Origin: Holosporales bacterium
Lineage (GTDB): Bacteria; Pseudomonadota; Alphaproteobacteria; RUG11792
Assembly: GCA_031266385.1 (NCBI GenBank)
Contig: JAISBC010000005.1
Location: forward strand, 1 to 33,491
DNA length: 33,491 nt
Direction of reading: 5' to 3'
The translations under genes and the position numbers were made by a program. Under the pieces are notes generated by a model. It worked only from the letters and a program-made list of their open reading frames with translations, ran no database searches and was not told the origin of the DNA. The first letter of the stretch is position 1, and the number at the start of each line of letters is the position of its first letter. Of the stretch, positions 23,612 through 32,498 are shown piece by piece.

Positions 23612-23640
23612 TTTTTAAAACAAATTTGACCATTTTTCAA
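23612..23640 (-). promoter_or_regulatory. cluster promoter, copy 4
   Basis: On the minus strand TTGAAA, 17 bases, TAAAAA. It is preceded by GCATTAAATTG and by TTGAACTCAA (compare TTGAGCTCAA in copy 3). The leader holds GCTGTGGGGTTTTAGGTAAT. Confidence 0.55.
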
Positions 23641-23692
23641 CAATTTAATGCTGTTGAGTTCAAGGCGGTAGATTGGCTGAGGGATGAAGATA

Positions 23693-24952
23693 TTATTTAT
23701 CGGATTTAAGGCCGATGCTTTTGATCGTCAATTTTTTTACTTCCTCCGAAAATCCCTTAGAGAAGAGGATTTTTACGATTGAAGACATTGAATTATCTCC
23801 TAAAAATGAGAGGTTCTTCGTCTTGGTTGAGAGCGATATGAAGACCGAGCTCAGAGATAATGATAGCGCCGTAACGCAGATGATCAGTTTCTGGCCGAAG
23901 GCATCGATCGTCTGAGATTGGACGGCGACATTCGCGAGGAGCAGCGAAAATTCTCCAAGTTGCGACAGGATGATACCGATCGATACAGACTTTGCCGTTT
24001 CGATGGAAAATGCCCTGAGGAGGACACTATTCGAGAAAATTTTCCAGGCCGTAACCCCAAGAAGCGCCAGAATTACTATATACCAATTTTCCGCGAGAAA
24101 ATGCAGATCAAACATCAGGCCGATGGACAGGAAAAATGCCATAAGTAACACGTTTTGAATTGGTTTAACGCTATTTATGACGTTCTGACGCTCCTGGGTA
24201 TTCCCTATGAAGAGACCTGCCAAGAATGCTCCATAAGCCTCCGATAACCCGAATAGGACGACGATCGAGGCCGCCGCAAAACAGAGACCCAGAGTTATAA
24301 CGGGCGTTAATTCTGCATTCGAAAGAAACCTCAGGGCCGGAACTATAATCTTTTCCTTTCGACCGAGATATTTTATGAGGAGAACGACGAGGCCGATCGC
24401 CACGAGTAGATCAAAAATTATCGTGACGTTGAGGGTATTTTTGCATTCCCTCATAATGAGCATCATCGGGACGATCACGATATCCTGAGCCACGAGGATT
24501 CCAATCGAAATGTGCCCGACATCAGTTCGGAGTTCTCCGATGTGCTCCAAGACCTTCACGATGGCCGCCGTCGATGAGAGAGAACTAATGAATGCCACCA
24601 ATAAAGAGACGTAAATTGGCCATTCGAATATGAGGGCGAATAGTAAAGCTATAATAACGTTCGCTATAACCTGAATGACCGTAAATAATGTCGGAATCTT
24701 CCACATCTTCAGGAACGATTTTATATTCAATTCCATCCCGATAACGAATAATAATAATAGTATCCCAAGCTCCGAATAGAAATGAATCTGATCCTGTGAT
24801 GAGATAAAACCAAAGCCACTCGGTCCGAACATTACGCCCGCCAAGATATATCCGATCATTACCGGCTGATTCAGCCAAGCGAGCAATACCCCGGAGATGG
24901 CGGCAACCAAAATGATTACGGTCAGATGCGCAAAAACGTACTCGTTATTCAT
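23693..24952 (-). CDS. CPA2-family cation:proton antiporter (KefB/C-like core)
   Basis: A protein of 419 residues, almost wholly hydrophobic, with about 12 membrane segments. Typical family stretches are QPVMIGYILAGVMFGPSG, ELGILLLLFVIGMELN, FISSLSSTAAIVKVLEHIGE and GILVAQDIVIVPMMLI. It exchanges K+ or Na+ for protons. The C-terminal RCK/TrkA-N regulatory domain found in KefB, KefC and YbaL is absent; the protein ends about 60 residues after the last membrane segment. It is divergent from dnaG, 27 bases apart. The ion cannot be told from sequence. Confidence 0.9.
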   Translation of the reverse strand: MNNEYVFAHLTVIILVAAISGVLLAWLNQPVMIGYILAGVMFGPSGFGFISSQDQIHFYSELGILLLLFVIGMELNIKSFLKMWKIPTLFTVIQVIANVIIALLFALIFEWPIYVSLLVAFISSLSSTAAIVKVLEHIGELRTDVGHISIGILVAQDIVIVPMMLIMRECKNTLNVTIIFDLLVAIGLVVLLIKYLGRKEKIIVPALRFLSNAELTPVITLGLCFAAASIVVLFGLSEAYGAFLAGLFIGNTQERQNVINSVKPIQNVLLMAFFLSIGLMFDLHFLAENWYIVILALLGVTAWKIFSNSVLLRAFSIETAKSVSIGIILSQLGEFSLLLANVAVQSQTIDAFGQKLIICVTALSLSLSSVFISLSTKTKNLSFLGDNSMSSIVKILFSKGFSEEVKKLTIKSIGLKSDK

Positions 24953-24979
24953 GGTACGAATATTGTAACATACGGAAAT

Positions 24980-26728
24980 ATGAGCAGGACAGACCTAAAT
25001 ATCGCAATTACAGCGGTAAAAAGCAAGCTTCCGCTATCTCGGGTAGTCGGGATCGATGTCGCCTTGCAAAAAAAAGGCCGTGAATTCGTCGGGCAGTGCC
25101 CTTTTCATCTCGAAAAAACTGGATCATTCTTCGTGAATGATGAGAAGGGGACTTTCTATTGTTTCGGATGCGGGGCATCCGGAGATATCATCGATTACGT
25201 CGTCAGGAAGGACGGAATCCAGTTTCATCAGGCCCTGGAAAAATTGGCCGAGATGGCTGGGGTCAAATTACCAGAAAAAACGGAACACCGCCCCGGCCTC
25301 GAAAATCAGAGAAAAATTCTGCAAAAAGCGGCAGAATATTTTAAGGGGAATCTACTGAACGATGAGAGGGCCTTGAATTATTGTGAAAATAGAGGAATTA
25401 ATCGAGATATTATCGAACGATTTTCTATCGGGTATTCTGGATTTAAACAACATTTATCAGCCGATTATCTTAAACAATTCGGATTTTCCGATTCGGATAT
25501 AGCAGCATCCGGGCTTTTTATACAGAAAAATGATGTCGGAGCTGTATTTCAGCCGCGTTTCATCGATCGCATTATGTTCCCAGTATTCGATAGAAATGGG
25601 TGGCCAATAGCCTTCGGAGGACGTAGTATTTCTGGGAACATTAATCCGAAATACTTAAACTCTCCAGAAACCGATCTATTTCAGAAAAAAGAAACTCTAT
25701 ACGGGTATAATGTTGCCTCCAAAAATGTTACCGAGAAAAAAAGGATCATCATAGTCGAGGGATATATGGACGCCGTCATGATGCATAAATTCGGATTCGA
25801 TACGGCGGTCGCGGTTATGGGGACGGCCTTTTCCCCAGAACATCTCGCTAAGGTTTGGCGATATTCCAACGAGCCGATCGTTTGTCTGGATGGAGATGAC
25901 GCCGGATATAGGGCAATGACTCGATTGATGCTCATTACGATGCCATATCTCCAGCCCGGGAAAAGCCTCCGATTTTGCACGTTACCGCGAGGTGTCGATC
26001 CAGATTCATTCCTGAATAACGGACATAATGGCGAAATGCAGACTTCATTATCCGATGCCATTCCGCTAATCGATTTTTTCTGGGAATATTGTTTGCAACT
26101 ACGGAATGAGATAACTAGCGAAACTCCTGAGCGTATTGCGCAGTGGAATAAAAGTATCGGTACGATGATCGATGGTATTCAAGATTCAGAAATTAGGCGG
26201 CTTTATTGGCGCGAAATAAAAGACAGAATTTTCATGATATCGCGCAAGCTGAAAAAGGGCAAAAATCCAGCCATCCCGACGAAGCAAAACTCATTTCGTA
26301 TTGACAAGTACGAAAAGGCATTGTTGAGAGAGGCAATTTTGTTGTATCCTGTAATGATGCGGCCTTCTATAATTTTATCTGTGGCTGAGAGTTTGTCGAC
26401 GGTAGGTTTTTCTGATCGTAGGTTCGAAAAAATCAAGGAGATCATCTTGGCTTCAACGGAAAATGGATTACCAGATTTCTCTGGATTCGAAGAGGTTATC
26501 GAGGACATAAGTTCGATGTGTCGCCGAAGCTGCGACATCGCAGGAATGAGCGATAGTGAAGTCCTATCGTTTTGGAATGAAGTTTTTAAAATCGGATTTG
26601 TCGGAAAATTTCAGCAGGAAGATCTTTCCCTCGCCAAAAGAGAATGTGATGATGGATTAAATTTCGAGAACTGGGAAAGGCTTAAGGCGATCAAGCTGGA
26701 TTCTCTGTACAAAAAATCTGATACATGA
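24980..26728 (+). CDS. dnaG: DNA primase
   Basis: A protein of 582 residues from ATG 24980 (MSRTDLNIAI); an in-frame start at 24926 would overlap the antiporter gene and add 18 unlikely residues. The CHC2 zinc finger uses Cys 40, His 43, Cys 61 and Cys 64. The TOPRIM domain has VEGYMDA (Glu 260) and CLDGDDAGYRAM (Asp 304 and 306). The C-terminal third, which binds the DnaB helicase, is weakly conserved as usual. It lays down RNA primers for replication. It is followed by rpoD after 18 bases, the common dnaG-rpoD order. Confidence 0.96.
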   Translation: MSRTDLNIAITAVKSKLPLSRVVGIDVALQKKGREFVGQCPFHLEKTGSFFVNDEKGTFYCFGCGASGDIIDYVVRKDGIQFHQALEKLAEMAGVKLPEKTEHRPGLENQRKILQKAAEYFKGNLLNDERALNYCENRGINRDIIERFSIGYSGFKQHLSADYLKQFGFSDSDIAASGLFIQKNDVGAVFQPRFIDRIMFPVFDRNGWPIAFGGRSISGNINPKYLNSPETDLFQKKETLYGYNVASKNVTEKKRIIIVEGYMDAVMMHKFGFDTAVAVMGTAFSPEHLAKVWRYSNEPIVCLDGDDAGYRAMTRLMLITMPYLQPGKSLRFCTLPRGVDPDSFLNNGHNGEMQTSLSDAIPLIDFFWEYCLQLRNEITSETPERIAQWNKSIGTMIDGIQDSEIRRLYWREIKDRIFMISRKLKKGKNPAIPTKQNSFRIDKYEKALLREAILLYPVMMRPSIILSVAESLSTVGFSDRRFEKIKEIILASTENGLPDFSGFEEVIEDISSMCRRSCDIAGMSDSEVLSFWNEVFKIGFVGKFQQEDLSLAKRECDDGLNFENWERLKAIKLDSLYKKSDT

Positions 26729-26746
26729 TCTTAGAAATGGAGAGTT

Positions 26747-28603
26747 ATGACGGGTAATGACAAGCTGAATGAAGATCTGATTGGCGTGGAAGAGCAATTC
26801 ATTGCCGAAGATCTGAACGTCCTGGCCTTGGTTAAAATAGGCAGGAGTAAGGGATATCTAACTTACGAAGAGCTAAATGAAATGCTTCCGACGGCTAATT
26901 ACGATTCTGAAAAGACATCAGCTATCGTAGCGTATCTGTCGGATCTCGATATCAAGATCGTCAACATAGATGAAGAGGAAGCCCTCCTTCTCGATGCGAA
27001 GGAGGAAGAGGGTTCTATCGTCGTCGATTCGGATACTGCGGAGAATCATTCCGAGGAATCGAAGGGAGACGATCCCGTCAAGCTGTATCTAAAGGAAATG
27101 GGCAATGTCAACCTGTTGTCAAGGGAAGGCGAGATCCTGATCGCCAGAAAGATCGAAGAATCGACTAATTCCCTTTACGGCGTTTTATGTGAAAGTATTT
27201 TAACGGCCGAGCTGATTTCTTCACTCAGAGAGAAGCTGCTCGCCGATATCATTTTGGTTAAAGATATCGTGGCCTCCGATAATTCATCGTTCGATAGCGA
27301 TCAGTTTCAGGAGCCAGATGAAGATTCCACAGAGGATGAAGATCAGGATAGGGTCCAACTCGTTGATAATGACGAGGAAATGAAGCGCAGACTAATCGAA
27401 TTGTTCGATAAGTTTTTGAGGCTCTTTAACGAGCTCAGCGAAAAACAACGAGCCATGAAGTTTAATTCTGCAAAATTGGGTGAAAGTAAAAAGTATCGAG
27501 AACTAAAGGCTGAGACTTTGGCTACTTTTTTTGAAATTAACCTGAATGAACGCAGAATAACCGGATTAAAGGAATCTCTCGTTGCCCTATTTTCCGGGAT
27601 TCCCGAGATAGAGAGAAGACTAGTATCTTGCGGTGAGAAATTTGGAATAAAAAGAGATGGATTAATAAAATGTTTCATCGATCAAAATTTTGATACGAAA
27701 TGGCTCGATGCTATCTCTGCACATTCATCAAAGGAATGGCAAAATTTCTATAAAGAAAATCTACCGTCTTTGGCAAATCTTGTACAATTGGCCTCAGAAG
27801 TTGAGGGGCGGCTTAAAGTACCGTTCCATTTTTTTAGACATAATCTTGGTATAATGCAGCGGGCAGAGCGCGAGATAGTAAGGGCCAAAAAAGATATGAT
27901 AGAGGCTAATCTCAGGCTCGTCATTTCTATCGCGAAAAGATATACGAACAGAGGCCTACAGTTCTTGGATCTTATTCAGGAGGGGAATATCGGCCTGATG
28001 AAGGCCGTCGATAAATTTGAATATAAGAGGGGATATAAGTTTTCGACATATGCCACCTGGTGGATAAGGCAGGCTATTACCCGCTCCATCGCCGACCAGG
28101 CACGGACTATCCGGATCCCAGTCCATATGATTGAAACGATCAATAAACTCGTCAGAATGTCGAAGCAGCTGATGAGTGAGCTCGGCCGGGAGGCGACTCA
28201 TGAGGAACTCGCCGAAAGGTTGGCGATGCCGGTCGACAAGGTCAGAAAAGTGATGAAAATCGCGAAAGATCCGATCAGCCTAGAGACCCCGGTTGGCGAT
28301 GAGGATGAGAGCCATCTCGGTGATTTTATTGAGGATAAAAGCGTTATAATGCCGATCGATGCGGCAATTCAGGCTAATCTCAGATCGGCCACAACGAAAA
28401 TACTTTCAACGCTGACCAGTCGCGAGGAGAAGGTACTGAGAATGAGGTTCGGAATAGGTCTTCAATCTGATCACACCCTGGAGGAAGTTGGCCAGCAGTT
28501 TTCGGTGACGAGGGAGAGGATTCGCCAGATAGAGGCCAAGGCCCTGAGAAAGCTCAAACATCCGAGTCGTTCCAGAAAATTGAGGAGCTTCCTGGATAGT
28601 TGA
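26747..28603 (+). CDS. rpoD: RNA polymerase primary sigma factor (sigma-70)
   Basis: A protein of 618 residues with GGAG before the ATG. Region 1.1 is at the N-terminus and region 1.2 at about 105-140 (DPVKLYLKEMGNVNLLSREGE). A non-conserved acidic insert follows. Regions 2.1-2.4 hold KDMIEANLRLVISIAKRYTN, FLDLIQEGNIGLMKAVDKFE and YATWWIRQAITRSIADQ. Region 4.2 is VTRERIRQIEAKALRKLKHP. As the housekeeping sigma it should read the TTGACA/TATAAT-type promoters noted in this window. Confidence 0.97.
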   Translation: MTGNDKLNEDLIGVEEQFIAEDLNVLALVKIGRSKGYLTYEELNEMLPTANYDSEKTSAIVAYLSDLDIKIVNIDEEEALLLDAKEEEGSIVVDSDTAENHSEESKGDDPVKLYLKEMGNVNLLSREGEILIARKIEESTNSLYGVLCESILTAELISSLREKLLADIILVKDIVASDNSSFDSDQFQEPDEDSTEDEDQDRVQLVDNDEEMKRRLIELFDKFLRLFNELSEKQRAMKFNSAKLGESKKYRELKAETLATFFEINLNERRITGLKESLVALFSGIPEIERRLVSCGEKFGIKRDGLIKCFIDQNFDTKWLDAISAHSSKEWQNFYKENLPSLANLVQLASEVEGRLKVPFHFFRHNLGIMQRAEREIVRAKKDMIEANLRLVISIAKRYTNRGLQFLDLIQEGNIGLMKAVDKFEYKRGYKFSTYATWWIRQAITRSIADQARTIRIPVHMIETINKLVRMSKQLMSELGREATHEELAERLAMPVDKVRKVMKIAKDPISLETPVGDEDESHLGDFIEDKSVIMPIDAAIQANLRSATTKILSTLTSREEKVLRMRFGIGLQSDHTLEEVGQQFSVTRERIRQIEAKALRKLKHPSRSRKLRSFLDS

Positions 28604-28621
28604 TGGAGGATTTAATAGATA

Positions 28622-29584
28622 ATGAGTGTTGAATCCAGTTTAGCTAAGTTAGGAAAATTTCTCGACCTCTTTTTCAATAGAATAGGTTCTGGAGCGCGGG
28701 ATTTCCTCAGAGAGGCGCGAGGTGGCGGTGATTCCCGACGTCGGAGCAGGTATAATGATCGTGGAAAGCGCTCGAAACATCATCCCAGCATGATGTCACC
28801 TTATGCCATCCTCATTTTTGATAGCGTCATAGCCTTCCTCTCTGTTTTTATTTCGATTCATCTCAGAATCGGGATGGATTTCTTGGATTATTCTCAGTCC
28901 TATATCATAAAGAATATGTTCGTTTTCGGGTTGGTCGGATCGAGTGTTTTTCTGTGGCTTCAGACTCATCAGGCATTCTGGAGATATACCTCGATTGAGG
29001 ATATGGCCCCCATTTTCCTCTCAGTCCTCCTATCGAATCTGCTATTTTTTCCGCTCATGATATTGATGAATCAGGAAGATTTCCTTCCATATTCTGTCTT
29101 AATCATTAATGTTTTCGTCCTGAGTTTTATGCTCATGATTCCGCGATTCCTGACGAAAATGATGTATAATCAGAAGCTAAATAAACTCAAAAAATACGGC
29201 GACCCCAGCCACGGTAATAGCAAAAAACAAATCGATGCTCCTCAGGTCATTTTGATCGGCAGTAGCTCCTCGACTGAAGTTTTTCTGCGGGAAGTCATTA
29301 TCAACGAAGATGTTACCTTTAATTTTACTCCGGTTGGAATACTGTCGATAGATTCGGATGATATCGGCCGCATCATCAAGGGGGTCCCTATTCTGGGGGA
29401 GGTTCGTGATCTCGGCCGGGTATTACGAGATTTGTCCGACGAAGGAATTATTCCGAAACAGATTGTTATTACTGAGAAAACAGTCCCTGAATACATGAAG
29501 AATTTCTTGGCTCGATATGTTCAGGATCACGAGCTCTTGCTGATGCACGTTATTCACCAGTATACCTTCAATCCCGTCTCATGA
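28622..29584 (+). CDS. CapD/WbpM-like membrane protein lacking the epimerase domain
   Basis: A protein of 320 residues. A basic N-terminal tail of about 55 residues (RRRSRYNDRGKRSKHH) is followed by four membrane segments within about 57-178. Then comes a CoA_binding_3/Rossmann-like domain (APQVILIGSSSSTEVFLREV, then GVPILGEVRDLGRVL). These are the N-terminal parts of CapD/WbpM/FlaA1-type UDP-sugar dehydratases and polyprenyl glycosyltransferases. The catalytic short-chain dehydrogenase half is missing: the gene stops and recO starts in an ATGA overlap. It may be a truncated remnant kept in frame, or a working stand-alone membrane protein. Confidence 0.75.
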   Translation: MSVESSLAKLGKFLDLFFNRIGSGARDFLREARGGGDSRRRSRYNDRGKRSKHHPSMMSPYAILIFDSVIAFLSVFISIHLRIGMDFLDYSQSYIIKNMFVFGLVGSSVFLWLQTHQAFWRYTSIEDMAPIFLSVLLSNLLFFPLMILMNQEDFLPYSVLIINVFVLSFMLMIPRFLTKMMYNQKLNKLKKYGDPSHGNSKKQIDAPQVILIGSSSSTEVFLREVIINEDVTFNFTPVGILSIDSDDIGRIIKGVPILGEVRDLGRVLRDLSDEGIIPKQIVITEKTVPEYMKNFLARYVQDHELLLMHVIHQYTFNPVS

Positions 29585-30282
29585 TCTCCTGGTCGGATAC
29601 TGGGATCGTAGTAACAACCACGAAAAGGCAAGAAAAGTATCAGGCCGTCGAAATATTCACGAAAGATCATGGGATGGTCAGGGCATTATGTGATTCAACC
29701 ATCAGGATCTGCGGCTTTTCATGGGTGTCTGTCGATTGGAGAGGCCGGAATTCTTGTGAAAATGGATTTTGGAGAATTCAGGATATTCATCAGCCGATCG
29801 CTCCGAACTCCATCCATTCGGTCATTGGCCAGAGGGTTTGTTACCTCCTGCATATTTCTCTTCCATACGGAGATGGGGCATCTGAGCTATTTGAATACAT
29901 AGAGCATATGTCGAGAGAAATGAGAGATTGTTCTTCATTGGAAGCATTGAATATGTATGCATATTTCGAATTTCTACTCCTTAAATCGACGGGATACGGT
30001 TTCGATTTAAAAACTTGCGGAGTCTGCGGGAATGTGGAGAAAATAGAATATATTTCAAGAGATTCGGGAAGAGGCATTTCAAGGGAATGCCGAGGAATTA
30101 CTCGTGATAGGCTATTCCGAGTACCAGAGGTATGGGAGAATTGGTCCAATCTGGAACCGATCCTATCCGATCTGAAGACTATCTTGCTCTCCATTTCTAT
30201 TACCAACTATTTTATCGAAAAATCAAATCTGGGTCATTCCGGTGATCATTCGTTCATTGCTACTCTTGGCCTTGTTTCATGA
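29581..30282 (+). CDS. recO: DNA repair protein RecO
   Basis: A protein of 233 residues. The N-terminal OB-fold starts WSDTGIVVTTTKRQEKYQAV, with HGM in the usual place. LLKSTGYGFDLKTCGVCGN is the RecO signature before the zinc-finger-like region. It loads RecA onto SSB-coated DNA with RecR. The start overlaps the preceding stop (ATGA). In many alphaproteobacteria recO lies near era, which is absent here. The 116 bases to trpS (convergent) hold no clear terminator. Confidence 0.9.
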   Translation: MISWSDTGIVVTTTKRQEKYQAVEIFTKDHGMVRALCDSTIRICGFSWVSVDWRGRNSCENGFWRIQDIHQPIAPNSIHSVIGQRVCYLLHISLPYGDGASELFEYIEHMSREMRDCSSLEALNMYAYFEFLLLKSTGYGFDLKTCGVCGNVEKIEYISRDSGRGISRECRGITRDRLFRVPEVWENWSNLEPILSDLKTILLSISITNYFIEKSNLGHSGDHSFIATLGLVS

Positions 30283-30398
30283 AAACCTTCGTGATTCTTT
30301 GTCTTAATAGTAGAAACCTGAGTAATTCTAGAAGAGATCTGGATGTAAGTATTCGACGTTTGCAGTAGTTTTCTTGGATTTCGAAATGATAGTGTAAA

Positions 30399-31415
30399 TT
30401 ACGGAGTCCAATAACTAATCGACATCGCGTTTCTGACCTGCTCCATGGTTCTTCGAGCTATTTCTCGGGCTCTGTTGGTTCCTTCCTCAAGTCTTTCCAT
30501 TATCTCAGATTCTTCAATCGACTCCCTTTTCTCCCGGATTGGATTTAGTAACTTTTGTAAAGTTTCATTCAATAGCGACTTTAAAACGACATCCCCGAGG
30601 CCGCCCTGTTCATATCGTTTCTTCATGCTTTTCAGTTCTGCCTCATCCTCGAAGAATGCATTCAAATATTCGAATACTACATTTCCTTCTATCTTCCCCG
30701 GATCCGATGCTCTTATATGATTCGGGTCGGTATACATGCTAAATATTTTTTCCTTAATTACTTCCTGGGAATCAGATAGGAAAATTGCATTATTCATGGA
30801 TTTGCTAGCCTTCGCCTTACCATCGATCCCGACGAGTCTATCGACCTTGCCGAGGACGGCCTTAGCCTCCAATAAAACATCCGTATCGTACGTCCTATTA
30901 AACCTCCGAACGATCTCGTTAGTAATTTCGAGGAGGGGAAGCTGATCTTCGCCGACCGGAACGAGAGTTGCCTTGAAGGCCGTTATATCGGCCGCCTGAC
31001 TCACGGGATAGCACAAAAATCCAGCCGGCACAGATTCATTGAAGCCTTTTTGTTGTATTTCCGATTTCACGGTTGGATTTCGTTCGAGTCTAGCGACCGT
31101 TACTAGATTCATGTAGTAGGAGGTTAATTCGAAAAGCTCCGGAATCTTGGACTGAATGAAAATGGTACTCTTTTCGGGAGATATACCAACGGCAATATAA
31201 TCCTTGAACACCTCCCGAACGCATCTCGCCACCAACTCGGGGTTCTCGAAATGATCCGATAGAGCCTGTGTATCGGCGATCATTACGAAACATTCATACA
31301 GATCCTGCATTTCGACTCGATTCTGTAGGGAGCCAACGTAGTGCCCCAAATGGAGGGGACCCGTCGGACGATCACCAGTTATCACGATTTTCTTTTTTTG
31401 ATCAGAATCCGTCAT
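30399..31415 (-). CDS. trpS: tryptophan-tRNA ligase
   Basis: A protein of 338 residues. The class I signatures are HLGHYVGSL (HIGH, 22-25) and KASKS (KMSKS, 202-206). GDRPTGPLHLGH and PVGEDQLPLLEITNEI are typical of bacterial TrpRS. The start codon shares a base with the stop of the zinc-ribbon gene upstream (TAATG), so the two are co-translated. Confidence 0.96.
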   Translation of the reverse strand: MTDSDQKKKIVITGDRPTGPLHLGHYVGSLQNRVEMQDLYECFVMIADTQALSDHFENPELVARCVREVFKDYIAVGISPEKSTIFIQSKIPELFELTSYYMNLVTVARLERNPTVKSEIQQKGFNESVPAGFLCYPVSQAADITAFKATLVPVGEDQLPLLEITNEIVRRFNRTYDTDVLLEAKAVLGKVDRLVGIDGKAKASKSMNNAIFLSDSQEVIKEKIFSMYTDPNHIRASDPGKIEGNVVFEYLNAFFEDEAELKSMKKRYEQGGLGDVVLKSLLNETLQKLLNPIREKRESIEESEIMERLEEGTNRAREIARRTMEQVRNAMSISYWTP

Positions 31416-31708
31416 TAGTCGACAATTTTTACGTCCTCTATATCTTCCCCGACGGTGATGATACCTGGATCGTCGGTAAGATCAATCCCAGAATCTGGCT
31501 CATCCGGGAAATCGAATCCAGCTATCTCGACCATCTTTTCATCGATCTCGACCTCATCCATAGCTCCAACTGCCCCCTTTTTTGAATGTAAATCCGATAT
31601 CTCGAAGGAATTACCACAATGCGGACAAGACACAGATGATCTCCTGAGATCATAGAAAGGCAGAGCACACGCCGGACAACCGATCTTTCTTCCCCACTCC
31701 AATTTCAT
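31415..31708 (-). CDS. FYDLN-type zinc-ribbon protein (TIGR02300-like)
   Basis: A protein of 97 residues. Two Cys pairs (11/14 and 28/31) make a zinc ribbon, with the family hallmark FYDL between them (PFYDLRRSSVSCPHCG). The rest is strongly acidic, as in the alphaproteobacterial FYDLN_acid family. Function unknown; family members are conserved in alphaproteobacteria, which supports the taxonomic reading. It is co-directional with trpS. A weak promoter, TTGTAG-17-TAGCAT, may lie on the minus strand around 31748-31776. Confidence 0.85.
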   Translation of the reverse strand: MKLEWGRKIGCPACALPFYDLRRSSVSCPHCGNSFEISDLHSKKGAVGAMDEVEIDEKMVEIAGFDFPDEPDSGIDLTDDPGIITVGEDIEDVKIVD

Positions 31709-31810
31709 AATAAAAGCAACTTTCTCGGAAAAAAATTGACAATGACATGCTACAATTAGAGTCCCATTTCTACAAGGAATTTTTTTTCTCGGGTATCATT
31801 TGACAATGAA

Positions 31811-32448
31811 TCACATCCCGGTCACCTTAAAAATGGCCCCTTTCTTAGAGAGTTTATGATACACGGCGGTTCCGATCACTCCAATGGCCAGGCAAGTCCC
31901 CGCTATGACAGAAGTAAACAATCGTGAATGGCCCACATCAATCATACCATCCTCATTCCGTGGTGGATACCCCAACTTCTGTTGCTCCTCCCAGAATCCA
32001 GTACAGTAATAACTCAACCAAGCCCAATGCTCACCCATAGATTCCGTGAAACGCACCACCTTAGCACCAATTCCTCCAATCCTCAGGGCCAACAATTCTA
32101 AAGGAAACAAGTCAGATATAACCCCCTGAAACTGAAAGGGTCCAGTCACATCCTTAGGGACGAAAAAAGCAGAGTACGGATACCAGCTTGAACTATAAGG
32201 AATAAAGAATGGGGCCTCCTTTCCCAAACGAGCAGCAATCCGGCCATCTTGGAGTCCAGGAGCCGACGAAGTTGGGTCAGGATGGCCAACGATATAAGGA
32301 CTCAAAGAAGGGACCATGATGTCATCAGCTTGCAGTTCAACAGCAGTCCCAATCACCGAAATGATCAAGAGGAGCCCCCCCCCCCCCAGCGCCTTGCAAG
32401 GCCTGGTTTTCCGGCATTCTTGTTAGCAAATTTGTTAAACATCTTCAT
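31811..32448 (-). CDS. phase-variable envelope protein A, frame OFF as written
   Basis: I read this gene from the ATG at 32448 (after GGGAGGATATGATTTT), across a poly-G tract at 32375-32387 (13 G), into a long open frame. The start region is MKMFNKFANKNAGKPGLARR followed by Trp and a Gly run. With 13 G the frame stops about 26 codons in, at a TGA just past the tract. With 14 or 11 G it joins LLLIISVIGTAVELQADD, a normal signal-peptide core. The body of about 170 residues has aromatic-rich stretches (YSSSWYPYSAFFV), HWAWLSYYCTGFWEE, and a C-terminal membrane segment (FTSVIAGTCLAIGVIGTAVY) with a basic tail. Family unknown; paralogous to the next gene. A homopolymer miscount is the main alternative. 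Confidence 0.7.
32375..32387 (-). repeat. poly-G contingency tract of protein A (13 G)
   Basis: Thirteen C on the plus strand (G on the coding strand), directly after the codons for ARRW. The tract length modulo 3 decides whether the start codon reads into the body; 13 is out of frame, 11 or 14 in frame. Confidence 0.85.
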
Positions 32449-32478
32449 AAAATCATATCCTCCCTAATATTTCTATAA
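32388..32478 (-). repeat. duplicated leader and start region, copy A
   Basis: This stretch nearly equals 33208-33298, with only about three substitutions: the ribosome-binding site (GGGAGGATATG), the start codon, about 20 codons, and some 30 bases of upstream sequence. Similarity fades beyond ATCATAA. The strong conservation, higher than in the bodies, points to recent duplication or gene conversion of the control region. Confidence 0.85.
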
Positions 32479-32498
32479 TTATCATAACTAATAATTAT

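Noticed and set aside
23715..24158. Plus-strand frames inside the antiporter gene
   Set aside because: Shadows of the minus-strand gene with no domain or ribosome-binding site.
31736..31756. Plus-strand TTGACA and TACAAT
   Set aside because: Only nine bases separate them and no plus-strand gene follows.
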